Positions 26,752-35,082 of a stretch of DNA of 64,000 nt are shown here, piece by piece. Both the position numbers and the translations under genes were made by a program. This DNA comes from Chloroflexi bacterium AL-N1 (GTDB lineage: Bacteria; Chloroflexota; Chloroflexia; Chloroflexales; Roseiflexaceae). Positions within the stretch are counted from its first letter, which is position 1; each line of letters begins with the position of its first letter. Under the pieces are notes generated by a model that had not been told where the DNA came from, did no database searches, and saw nothing but the letters and a program-made list of their open reading frames with translations. The DNA lies in the NCBI GenBank assembly GCA_013122435.1, contig WYDT01000038.1:1-64000 (forward strand), read 5' to 3'.

Positions 26752-27858
26752 ATGCGAGTACTCGTCCGCGTTCTCATGATCATAATCATTGGTCTTACAA
26801 CGTTCATCTTGCTACCACTCGGCAATGCTGCACAGAGTAACACAAGCACACATATTTTTATCGATGCTGATCCTGGTGTTGATGATGCAGTTGCGATTGC
26901 ATGGCTCCTTGAGGAACCGTCTGCCAATATTGTAGGTATAAGCACGGTAGCAGGGAATACTACAGTTGAAGACGCGACACGAAACACGCTTTCGCTTTTA
27001 GACGTTGCAGAACGTACAGACATCCCCGTAACGATTGGTGCTGCGGCACCACTTGAATTTCCTCTCTCACGTGTTGGTGTTTTTGTACACGGACCTGATG
27101 GAGTCTGGGGAGCCCAACAACCACAAGACTTGAGTGCTTTACCAACCGATGCGCCTGCTGCTATCGCTGAGGCAGCACGCCAGAATCCAGATATGACGCT
27201 GCTCACGCTTGGTCCATTGACCAATGTTGCTCAAGCTATTGAACAGTATCCAGAAGATCTGGCGAACGTAAAGATCCTTGCACTTATAGGCGCACAGAAT
27301 GGTGGGAACCGTACTCCTGTGGCGGAAACAAACGCATTTATTGATCCACAGGCACTGACTATAGTTCTGGAGAGCGATATAGATCTGACTCTGGTGCCAC
27401 TTGAGGCTTTTGAGCAGTTACAAGTATCCGTTGACAGCTTCCCCCGCGTTTTTGAACGACGATTTGGTCTAGTAGGAGAATTTCTCTCTGTGCCATTACA
27501 ACAATATTTCCTTCAGATACAAGAAGAAACAGGGACAGCAGCTATTCCCGACGCAGTTGCTGCTATTCTGGCATTGCAACCACAATTAGGACCAACAACA
27601 TCAGCACTTGTGGACTCGGTCGAAAATGACGATATTACACGTGGACAAACGGTGATTGAGACGAATGCATTTGATAAAGTTCCAATGATTGCTGATGATG
27701 CTGAACTTTCAGCGCTGGCGGAACGTGCTATCACCGATCCCGATTTTGATCAAGCAGCAGCAATTGGTGCTATTCTCGCTCGACGACCTGATAATGCACA
27801 GGTCATACTTAATATAGATGAACGTACTATGTTTCAAGCATTTATACGTGGACTATAA
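26752..27858 (+). CDS. Exported inosine-uridine-type nucleoside hydrolase
   Basis: A 368-residue protein with a signal-like N-terminus (RVLMIIIIGLTTFILLPLG) and the calcium-binding motif DADPGVDDA (the D10, D14 and D15 of the family). TVAGN and PVAETNAFIDPQA supply the conserved Asn, Glu and Asn. The last metal Asp is kept in IPDAVAA, but the preceding catalytic His of the classic enzymes (HD) is Pro here. The family hydrolyses ribonucleosides to base and ribose. AAGGAG lies 8 bases before the ATG. The signal suggests an extracellular or periplasm-like location, and so nucleoside scavenging (inference). Confidence 0.88.
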   Translation: MRVLVRVLMIIIIGLTTFILLPLGNAAQSNTSTHIFIDADPGVDDAVAIAWLLEEPSANIVGISTVAGNTTVEDATRNTLSLLDVAERTDIPVTIGAAAPLEFPLSRVGVFVHGPDGVWGAQQPQDLSALPTDAPAAIAEAARQNPDMTLLTLGPLTNVAQAIEQYPEDLANVKILALIGAQNGGNRTPVAETNAFIDPQALTIVLESDIDLTLVPLEAFEQLQVSVDSFPRVFERRFGLVGEFLSVPLQQYFLQIQEETGTAAIPDAVAAILALQPQLGPTTSALVDSVENDDITRGQTVIETNAFDKVPMIADDAELSALAERAITDPDFDQAAAIGAILARRPDNAQVILNIDERTMFQAFIRGL

Positions 27859-27866
27859 ACATACAA

Positions 27867-27894
27867 AAGGTGCGGGTGTATGCATCCGTACCTT
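27867..27894. terminator. Terminator between convergent nucleoside hydrolase and CheY-like genes
   Basis: AAGGTGCGGGTG pairs with CATCCGTACCTT over 12 positions with two G-U wobbles around TATG. A TTTTGT run follows on the minus strand, so it mainly serves the leftward receiver gene. Confidence 0.75.
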
Positions 27895-27959
27895 CGCACT
27901 TATCACACAACAAACGGAACGGTCTCTCTACACGATCATCACCGTTTGCGCTCTCCTGC

Positions 27960-28328
27960 TCATCCAAGAAGAGCTGTCACTGTTTGGTTCAACTGTGCAA
28001 ACTGAAATGGTTTAGCAATGACTGCATCAAAATGCATTGTCATATTCCTCACCACAGAAATATCAACACTCCCTGTCAATAAGATAATAGGAATAGCTAC
28101 AAAGTGTGGATCAGCCCGTAATGCCTCGGCCATCTCGATGCCACCCATCCGTGGCATGTGTGTATCGCTCATAATAAGATCTGGCTGATACTGCCGCGCA
28201 ATTTCAAGACCATCTATGCCATCGTGAGCCTCGGAAACCGTGTAACCAGAGCGACTAAAGAAGAGGCGCAATAATGAACATATCGACACATCATCATCTA
28301 CGACTAAGATATGATAATTTGTTGCCAA
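27960..28328 (-). CDS. Single-domain CheY-like response regulator
   Basis: About 122 residues from a TTG with AAAGGG 6 bases upstream; the frame opens further at 28436 but the added part has no domain and a poor start. It is an intact receiver domain: HILVVDDDVSI, phosphoacceptor Asp in LIMSDTHMPRMGG, LLTGS threonine and the conserved lysine in VIAKPF. No output domain is present, so it probably acts by protein contact, in motility, development or a phosphorelay. No kinase is adjacent. Confidence 0.85.
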   Translation of the reverse strand: MATNYHILVVDDDVSICSLLRLFFSRSGYTVSEAHDGIDGLEIARQYQPDLIMSDTHMPRMGGIEMAEALRADPHFVAIPIILLTGSVDISVVRNMTMHFDAVIAKPFQFAQLNQTVTALLG

Positions 28329-28698
28329 CACCTTCCCTTTCGCTATTGTTAGGTTCAGTCTATAGACCCCATAGATAACGTAGATCCAAGATTGCGACGA
28401 GTTTACCACGTAATCAGACATCAAATATAGACACACGGTTTCTTTTTGGCAGCAATTGTAGAGTAAATTTATGATATCAGGCTAGTCGTCACATCGTAAC
28501 TAGGGTATAATGTCATGGAAACTATTTGCTCTTTGTATATTTTTTAACCCGTAGAACATCATTATTGAGTGTCCTATTTAGTTAAGAAGGATACCTGTGT
28601 TCCCAGAACGAACAAGATAGAGTGCGAAGGTGCTTTAATTTGATTGCCTATCTCTAAGACTTAATATTATAGTACATTGTAAGAGGAACCCGCAGTTA

Positions 28699-30153
28699 AT
28701 GAAAAGAACCTTTACTCACATAGATCATGTTAAAGCAGCAAAAAAATGGCAGATGCCAACTGTTGATCCTGTTGTTTATGATACTGCTATCGTTGGATGT
28801 CTAAACAACTCAGATAATACACCTTCTTTTCCTCATATTTTTGACTGGCTAGTTACTCAACAAGATAGCGATGGAACATGGGGATCGCGCTATTGGCATG
28901 CCTATGATCGGCTAGTTAATACCCTTGCTGCTATTCGTTGCCTTTATCAGGCACAGATCGCATCAGATACTATTGAGCGAGCAGTAACACAAATTCCAAA
29001 CTTACTTGCAAGACTAAAAGATGACGATCACGAGACTGTTGCTTTTGAACTTATTGCTCCTGCACTCCTCGATTGGTGTTACCACAGAGGCTTACCTGTT
29101 CCATTAGATACCTTACCTGATGAACGTCATCGCCGAATTCAACGTCTCAAATCAAGAACACTGCATACCAGTATCTTCTCACTTGAATCCTTGGATGATA
29201 TACCTCTCGAAACCGCCCATTGGGTTTCAACATATGGTTCAATGTTTGCCTCTCCATCAGCGGCAGCAGGATACCTGATGCAAGACCCAGACCACTTAGT
29301 ATTGAGGAAACACCTTACATGGCTTGCATCATTGAATAAAGGTGGTATTCCAGCAGTTCATCCACTTCACACTTTCAATGCTGCTTGGCAGTGTTGGTAT
29401 CTTGACCTTGTTGGTCAAGGTTATAGTAGGAAAGCTCAAAATTTACGCAATCAGGTCATTCGTTCTTGGACTACTAAAGGCGCTAGTTTTTCAGATGATT
29501 TCCCCATTGTTGACGCAGATGATACCGCACTAAGTTTTGTCATTCAGAGTAATGGTGGAAAGAAATTAGACATTAATGTTTTTGCTCCATATATGACCTC
29601 AGATGGTGCACGCTGCTTTCCACATGAATTTAATCCATCAGTATCTGCAAACATACATATTCTTCTAGCATTACGAACTGTAGCACCATCTGCTCAACGC
29701 GATACCTGGATCAGCGTCGTGCTGCAATTTCTTAAGAAGATCTTGCTGCAACAATCAAATGGATTATTAACAGATAAATGGCATGTCAGCCCGTTTTATG
29801 CAACGAGTCGGGCAATTATTGCCACCCATGAATTAGATACGACATTATGTCAGAAACTTACTCAAACACTTTTGGAACATCAGCGAGTAGATGGTTCATG
29901 GGGATACAAGGAGGGTACTGCAGAAGAAACATCCTATGCATTACTTGCACTTTGTCTCACCACACCTACATTAAATTGGCAAAGTATTTCTTCTGGAGCT
30001 ACAGCACTCAAACGATTGTACTATCAACCTTGGCCAGCCCAGTGGATCGGTAAGAGCTTATATTTACCCCATCAGGTAGTTGCCAGCGCTATCTATGCAG
30101 CCCAACAACTAGCAGAAAATATACAACACAAGCAGTTAAGTATATATGTGTGA
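28699..30153 (+). CDS. Class II diterpene cyclase (prenyl diphosphate cyclase)
   Basis: The 484 residues have prenyltransferase/squalene-oxidase-type repeats (QQDSDGTWGSRYW near the N-terminus, QRVDGSWGYKEGT near the C-terminus) and an intact DxDD catalytic motif, D272-ADD in VDADDTA. That motif defines protonation-initiated class II cyclases such as tuberculosinyl diphosphate synthase (Rv3377c) and the kolavenyl diphosphate synthase of Herpetosiphon aurantiacus, about 500 residues long. The substrate is probably geranylgeranyl diphosphate. The next gene, 12 bp downstream, matches the partner enzyme of those pathways. Which bicyclic skeleton is made cannot be read from sequence. Confidence 0.85.
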   Translation: MKRTFTHIDHVKAAKKWQMPTVDPVVYDTAIVGCLNNSDNTPSFPHIFDWLVTQQDSDGTWGSRYWHAYDRLVNTLAAIRCLYQAQIASDTIERAVTQIPNLLARLKDDDHETVAFELIAPALLDWCYHRGLPVPLDTLPDERHRRIQRLKSRTLHTSIFSLESLDDIPLETAHWVSTYGSMFASPSAAAGYLMQDPDHLVLRKHLTWLASLNKGGIPAVHPLHTFNAAWQCWYLDLVGQGYSRKAQNLRNQVIRSWTTKGASFSDDFPIVDADDTALSFVIQSNGGKKLDINVFAPYMTSDGARCFPHEFNPSVSANIHILLALRTVAPSAQRDTWISVVLQFLKKILLQQSNGLLTDKWHVSPFYATSRAIIATHELDTTLCQKLTQTLLEHQRVDGSWGYKEGTAEETSYALLALCLTTPTLNWQSISSGATALKRLYYQPWPAQWIGKSLYLPHQVVASAIYAAQQLAENIQHKQLSIYV

Positions 30154-30165
30154 GAACATAAGTAT

Positions 30166-31083
30166 ATGGATCTCTCGACCTTTCTTTCATTTGATAATAA
30201 GCAAATAGCTACACTATTACACAATGCAGGATCGACCTGTTGGGCTATTGCACTTGGAGGTACCAGACGCGCATATCTTGCACAACATGGAAAGCTAACA
30301 GACAAAAGTGATGTAGCATCGTACTTTCAATGGCTTGAAAAGCAACAACGTCAAATATTTAATCAACTGTATGATATGGGTGTTAAAATAATTATTGACA
30401 TAAGCTATGTTCCTACAAACCGCGGGAATTGCTACCAATCATATGCAAAACGAACTATTCAGGGGTTGGTACACAGTGACAATCGACGCAGATGGTATGA
30501 TCAGCGTCAACTTCGTGTTCGTGCTATTGGAGATATGATCACGCTTGGAAGAGCGCTTGATATACCCTCCTTACCCATAGACTTTCAGCGGTTAACCGAA
30601 GAGACACAAACAAGATATGGTCCTCGTCTTATATATTTCTTTCGAGGGGATTGGACAAACATGGCAACTGAGGAGGCACATTTAGGATATCAACTTGGAA
30701 CCCAGTTGGGGAGAGCACCAACTCAAGCAGAATTGACTCAGGCATTTTATGGAGAAGACATTCCTAAACTGTCATTCTATATTGGCTCTGGGCGTCCACG
30801 TTTGGATGTGTTTCGACCACCATTCATTAGTGGCTCAGAAGATTGTTATTGGTCTGCAACTTCTCCAGTTCAATTGACACTAAATGATTGGCGCAAAATT
30901 ATCTATGATCATTTATACTTACGTACGACAAAAGGTAATCGAGAATATTTTTTGGACGAAACTTCGCAGCGAGAGCTTACATTAGCCGCTCAAACATTGA
31001 ATGGTTATATTCTTGGTATTGGACAAAAACACAAACTAGGCTTCTGGATGCCAGAAACTCACACTGACATGACTAATCAGTAG
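30166..31083 (+). CDS. Rv3378c-like diterpenyl diphosphate-converting enzyme
   Basis: 305 residues resembling tuberculosinyl transferase Rv3378c, which has the cis-prenyltransferase fold, as I recall it. Points of match are GTRR at 32-35, PTQAELTQAFYGE followed by KLSFYIGSGR, and RKIIYDHLYLR, in the same order and spacing. In Rv3378c the residue before GTRR is a catalytic Asp; here it is Gly31, an oddity that may alter the chemistry. The family removes diphosphate from the cyclase product to give an alcohol or a nucleoside adduct. It directly follows the cyclase. An O-methyltransferase, known to me from the H. aurantiacus cluster, is not next here. Confidence 0.78.
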   Translation: MDLSTFLSFDNKQIATLLHNAGSTCWAIALGGTRRAYLAQHGKLTDKSDVASYFQWLEKQQRQIFNQLYDMGVKIIIDISYVPTNRGNCYQSYAKRTIQGLVHSDNRRRWYDQRQLRVRAIGDMITLGRALDIPSLPIDFQRLTEETQTRYGPRLIYFFRGDWTNMATEEAHLGYQLGTQLGRAPTQAELTQAFYGEDIPKLSFYIGSGRPRLDVFRPPFISGSEDCYWSATSPVQLTLNDWRKIIYDHLYLRTTKGNREYFLDETSQRELTLAAQTLNGYILGIGQKHKLGFWMPETHTDMTNQ

Positions 31084-31095
31084 CAGGAGAGATAT

Positions 31096-32085
31096 ATGCA
31101 TAATGATGCAACAGCAACAATACGACATCGTGTTACAATTGCTACGCTTATTCTTAATATTGTTGGTGGAATAATTTTTGTACTTGTAAATATAGCCATA
31201 GATGAAATTTCTGCTATCACATTTGCTGCGGCCATCTCGGCTATTGGTGGAGCGGTGTTGCTTGTTGCCTATTTATATGGTTGGGGTTATGCTCGACACA
31301 GTCTTATTCTCCTCAATACTCTTTTAGCAGCATTTGAAATACAAGAACCCTTTCTTTCACAACAATTCGCTGTTGGAATATTTATACCACCGATTATAGC
31401 TATGATTTTAACGGGTCCAGCTGAAATCTTCTTGAGCATGGTCACAATATATAGTATCCTGCTTATTCGTGCTGGAGGTGAAGGTATTTATGCTGATGGA
31501 TTGGCAATCATTGTTCACAGTGTTGTAATAGCTGGTATGATGATCAGCCGTTTCACTGCTGATGCGCTACAACGCCAAGTCCAGGAAAATGCCAAAGGAG
31601 CAGAAGCCGCTAGAGCTGAAGCAGAAGCCCGCACTAGAGAAATAGAGGAAGCAACCGAGCAAATCGAGGTGCGCTTTGATGAACAGAAGAGTCTGCTGGA
31701 ACTCGTTTCTACATTAGAAACACCAGTTGTACCACTCGCTGACGGGCTCTTGCTTGCACCAATTATTGGACATGTAGATAGTCGTCGTGCAGAGGCAATG
31801 ACAGAACGATTACTCCATGCTGTGCACAATCAACGTGCCCAGACTATTGTTATCGATATCACCGGGGTCACCGTTTTTGGCCAAGAGGTTGTAGAAGCAT
31901 TGTCAGAGACTGTACGCTCACTGCGATTACTCGGAACCGATGTGGTCATCTGTGGTATGCGCGCAGAAATAGCCTCAAGTATGGCACGCCTGGAGATTAC
32001 GCTGGATGACAACGTGAAATTTGTACGTACACCACAAGAAGCACTGGAACGTTATGTACCAAACCTGCGTGAGCGATATGTCTGA
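31096..32085 (+). CDS. Membrane protein with C-terminal STAS domain (RsbR-like)
   Basis: A 329-residue protein with about five to six N-terminal membrane helices (10-155), a coiled-coil linker rich in Ala and Glu (160-200), and a C-terminal STAS domain (205-325) with TIVIDITGVTVFGQEVVEAL. RsbR-type STAS proteins work in stressosomes or anti-anti-sigma signalling and carry phosphorylatable Ser/Thr in this loop; here the site after DITGV is T-V-F-G, so phosphorylation is possible but unproven. AGGAG lies upstream. The 12-bp gap to the terpene gene makes a shared operon likely, followed by a strong terminator. Confidence 0.82.
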   Translation: MHNDATATIRHRVTIATLILNIVGGIIFVLVNIAIDEISAITFAAAISAIGGAVLLVAYLYGWGYARHSLILLNTLLAAFEIQEPFLSQQFAVGIFIPPIIAMILTGPAEIFLSMVTIYSILLIRAGGEGIYADGLAIIVHSVVIAGMMISRFTADALQRQVQENAKGAEAARAEAEARTREIEEATEQIEVRFDEQKSLLELVSTLETPVVPLADGLLLAPIIGHVDSRRAEAMTERLLHAVHNQRAQTIVIDITGVTVFGQEVVEALSETVRSLRLLGTDVVICGMRAEIASSMARLEITLDDNVKFVRTPQEALERYVPNLRERYV

Positions 32086-32135
32086 CATGTGTGAACAGGG
32101 TTCTATCCGCACATAACATCATACCTTCCCCAAAA

Positions 32136-32166
32136 GAACGCCGGAACGATATCATTTCCGGCGTTC
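32136..32166. terminator. Strong hairpin terminator after the STAS gene
   Basis: GAACGCCGGAA pairs perfectly with TTCCGGCGTTC (11 pairs, 9-base loop). It lies between convergent genes and may stop both. Confidence 0.85.
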
Positions 32167-32196
32167 AGTCTACACGTTAGGGAATCACTAGAGGCG

Positions 32197-33765
32197 TTAG
32201 GTCCGTCCCATTCGTGTATCTTTTACCGATGACCAGCGTGAGCGTTGGAGCACTCCAGCACGACGGCGCAAGGGTGATGGAGCATTACGGCGGCGCACTG
32301 GCACCAATTGCGGGATCAATGCAGGTCGTGCAGCAACAGGTTCAAGTTGCTCCTGCTCATATCCCAACAAGCCCATGATGGCAGTGACACTCTGTGGGGC
32401 AATTTCGCGTATCACCAATGCATCATCATCACGTTCAATGATGATACGCCGCATCTCTGGATTAAGGCAATGATGAGCGCCCCCACGCCCAGAAATCATC
32501 TGTTGATATGCGCCAACACCAAAGATGGCGAGCACCAATCCGGCTCCGTCCTCAGGTAACATCAACGGTGGCTCAGATGGGCGGGGAAAGATATCATCAG
32601 AATCACATGTACGTCGCCCAGCCAGCCGAGCCTCACCCACAGGAGCATCCCAGCGATCAAGTGGTAGCGTAATAAACCGCTGTCCTTCAACAATCAGACT
32701 ATCGGGTAATGAGACCATCAAACTACCATTGATCAGATACCACGGCGTTGTGCCATTTTGCCCCTCCTTAACAGTACCCACTTCGAGTAAATACACACTG
32801 TGGGTAGCAACTGTATAACGACCAAACTCGCCAATAATGTCGGGCACCGGAACAGCATATGCAGCACAAACAGACATAAGTTGGCGTTGTAAGCGCTCAA
32901 GAAAGTCACCATAATCAAATTGGAAATCAAGCTCATATGCCGACGTCGGCATACCACCACCAAAATTGAATGCCTGAAGACTTGGCACCCGCTGACGTAA
33001 GTTGCAATATGCAGTTGCTGAATCGGTCAGACGCTCCATCCAACTGTCGCTGTCTTCAATCTGGCTGCCAACCATAGCATGGTATACAATCAGACGGTGC
33101 GGGGTTCCTGCGAGACGTGACACAACCGTCTCGATTTCTTCAGGTGTTAAGCCAAATCGCTCACCACCTGGGTGCGAAGGATTAACCTGTTCAGCGGCAT
33201 GCCGCTCACGCACACCAAAGAGTAAGGGTGTTTTGCACCGACTGAGAAAGGTTTCGAGTTCTTGCAGATCGTCGAGAATAGGAACAACCTGCACGTTGCC
33301 CGCCTCACGTAACGCAATAATGGCATTGATATACGTATCTTCTTTTGAGCCATTGCAAAAAATATACCGATCCGAAGGTAAGATATTCTGTCGCCAGAGG
33401 TAGTGGGCAATCACCACATCTGCTGCTGCAGATGTTTCATAGTGTGCGCCAGCATCTAATGCTGTCCGCACAACCTCTTCTGCAAAGTTTGCCTTCGTAG
33501 CATAAGCATACAAAAATGCACCAGCAAACCCGGTACGTTGGCGTGCTCCTTCAAACCAATCGTGCATCCGCTCAACCTGTGTGGTGATCAGCGGACAATA
33601 AGATATTTCAAGCGGTACACCATAACGCACCGCTAAAGCGCTCAGATCAACTTGATCTGCAAGCAGCAATCGTCCATCCCTGCGACTGATAAAGTCAGTC
33701 AGCATACCATCTGCAGTAATAACGAAACGATCCTTAAGGTAGTCGAGATAGGTCTGCCTGCTCAA
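32197..33765 (-). CDS. Fold-III PLP decarboxylase (arginine/diaminopimelate decarboxylase-like)
   Basis: About 522 residues from a TTG with AAGGAGG 9 bases upstream; the longer frame to 33882 adds an unlikely cysteine-rich leader. PLP lysine lies in LYAYATKANF, with the phosphate-binding FNFGGGMP, EFGRYTV and the catalytic cysteine in RRTCDSDD. These place it in the alanine-racemase-like fold of arginine, ornithine and diaminopimelate decarboxylases. Length is below typical SpeA (over 600) and above LysA (about 420). The final 60 residues are an Arg/Pro-rich tail without recognised function. Polyamine synthesis is a reasonable but unproven role. The substrate is not decided by sequence. Confidence 0.85.
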   Translation of the reverse strand: MSRQTYLDYLKDRFVITADGMLTDFISRRDGRLLLADQVDLSALAVRYGVPLEISYCPLITTQVERMHDWFEGARQRTGFAGAFLYAYATKANFAEEVVRTALDAGAHYETSAAADVVIAHYLWRQNILPSDRYIFCNGSKEDTYINAIIALREAGNVQVVPILDDLQELETFLSRCKTPLLFGVRERHAAEQVNPSHPGGERFGLTPEEIETVVSRLAGTPHRLIVYHAMVGSQIEDSDSWMERLTDSATAYCNLRQRVPSLQAFNFGGGMPTSAYELDFQFDYGDFLERLQRQLMSVCAAYAVPVPDIIGEFGRYTVATHSVYLLEVGTVKEGQNGTTPWYLINGSLMVSLPDSLIVEGQRFITLPLDRWDAPVGEARLAGRRTCDSDDIFPRPSEPPLMLPEDGAGLVLAIFGVGAYQQMISGRGGAHHCLNPEMRRIIIERDDDALVIREIAPQSVTAIMGLLGYEQEQLEPVAARPALIPQLVPVRRRNAPSPLRRRAGVLQRSRWSSVKDTRMGRT

Positions 33766-34419
33766 TCTGGATAACCTCCTTATAGCGTGCATACAAAAGC
33801 ACGCCATAGCGATGACACAGCGAGTCACTGGCCACATATAGCGAATAACGACAATGTAAAAAGGTGAAAAACTTAGCGACAAATCTGGCTATTTTACGTC
33901 CTCCAGCAACATTTCAGGTCGCACAAACAAAACATGTCGTGCATCAGGCATCAATGTGACTGGTTCTACTGTATTGAACTGAAGGACATACAAAAGCCCT
34001 TACACTTAGCTGTGTAAGGGCGCGGGGATACTGAGGAAGTTCCGTTACGAAGAACGAAGCAGTATAACAGGCGCCGAATCACCAACCAAGTGTTTCAGCA
34101 AACTACAGCGAACCATGTCGCAGTAGGATAAATTGGCCTGTTCGTCCATAACACCTCGTAGAAAGCTTCCCTGGAGTGCTGGCAAATCATCAATAGATTT
34201 CTGTGAACTCCACATAAAATACAAGCAGGTACACAACAACCACAAGTCAAACTAAACGTCTTTGTTATACTTTTGGTTGTGTGCCAGGAAAGCACGGACC
34301 CAATGGTGATTTACTCACCAATAAAGTATTGTACATTGTTTTTCTCTGGTGTCAAGAAGGCACCAAGGGTCAATCTCACTATCTTCAAAGATCTATGGCT
34401 TGAGGATGATGTATGGAGT
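33766..34419. other. Intergenic region, 654 bp, with coding remnants
   Basis: The minus strand reads FNTVEPVTLMPDARHVLFV and a few more codons to a stop at 33889-33891, which looks like the tail of a lost gene. Farther right, a minus-strand frame at 34045-34245 ends in VMDEQANLSYCDMVRCSLLK; it lacks a clear ribosome site and is not called a gene. A minus-strand terminator lies between them (33996-34021). A small RNA or short protein transcript is possible. Confidence 0.4.
33996..34021 (-). terminator. Minus-strand Rho-independent terminator
   Basis: GCCCTTACAC and GTGTAAGGGC are perfect complements around a 6-base loop, followed on the minus strand by TTTTGTATG. The transcript it would end has no firm gene: the region between 34022 and the response-regulator gene holds only unsupported frames. 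Confidence 0.8.
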
Positions 34420-35079
34420 TTACTCAACATCCGTGTCTTCCAGACGCGTTAGCCCATGTCGTAACGCATACAATACGGCCTGCGTGCGACTTGCGAGGTG
34501 GAGTTTACTCAAGATATGGCTCATATGCGTACCCACAGTCCGTTCTGTGATGGTGAGTTTATGAGCAATATCCTGATTAGACCACCCCTTTGCTACGAAT
34601 GTCAGTACTTCTCTTTCGCGCGCAGTGAGGGGCTCGTTTGTGGAGGTGTTAGCAAATGGAGAGGACCACTCACGCAACATTTTGGCTGCGATGGTTGGAT
34701 GTAATGATGATTGGTCATGATAGACATCACGAATTGCTTGCAGAAGCTGTGGCGGCAAGGTGTCTTTCAGGATATATCCACGTGCTCCCGCTTTAAGTGC
34801 GGCAAACACCTTTGTATCTTCGACAAAACTGGTCAGTACCAGAATACGTGTCTCGGGAATGTCTTTCTTGATCTGCGTGATAGCAATAATACCATCATGT
34901 TGTGGCATCACCAGATCTAAAAGTACTACATCTGGTCGGTACTGTTGCACAAGTTCAACAGCTTCATGTCCATTTGCTCCTTCCCCAACCACACACATAT
35001 CCGGTGTGCTACTCAATAGCGCCCGTAATCCTTCGCGCACAATGGCATGATCATCAACTAACACGATGCGAATCGTCAT
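34420..35079 (-). CDS. NarL/LuxR-family response regulator
   Basis: 219 residues, standard for the family. Receiver: VLVDDHAIVREGL, phosphoacceptor Asp in DVVLLDLVMPQHDG, LTSF threonine-type position, and lysine in GYILKDTLP. C-terminal LuxR HTH: LTAREREVLTFVAKGWSNQDIA...TVGTHMSHILSKL. It is the cognate partner of the GAF histidine kinase gene that ends 3 bp upstream, in the usual kinase-then-regulator order. If the kinase is inactive through its stop codon, this regulator has lost its main input. Confidence 0.95.
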   Translation of the reverse strand: MTIRIVLVDDHAIVREGLRALLSSTPDMCVVGEGANGHEAVELVQQYRPDVVLLDLVMPQHDGIIAITQIKKDIPETRILVLTSFVEDTKVFAALKAGARGYILKDTLPPQLLQAIRDVYHDQSSLHPTIAAKMLREWSSPFANTSTNEPLTAREREVLTFVAKGWSNQDIAHKLTITERTVGTHMSHILSKLHLASRTQAVLYALRHGLTRLEDTDVE

Positions 35080-35082
35080 ACA

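Noticed and set aside
34045..34245. 66-codon minus-strand frame before a strong terminator
   Set aside because: Part of it reads like protein, but no ribosome site or family was recognised, so it is mentioned only as a possibility.
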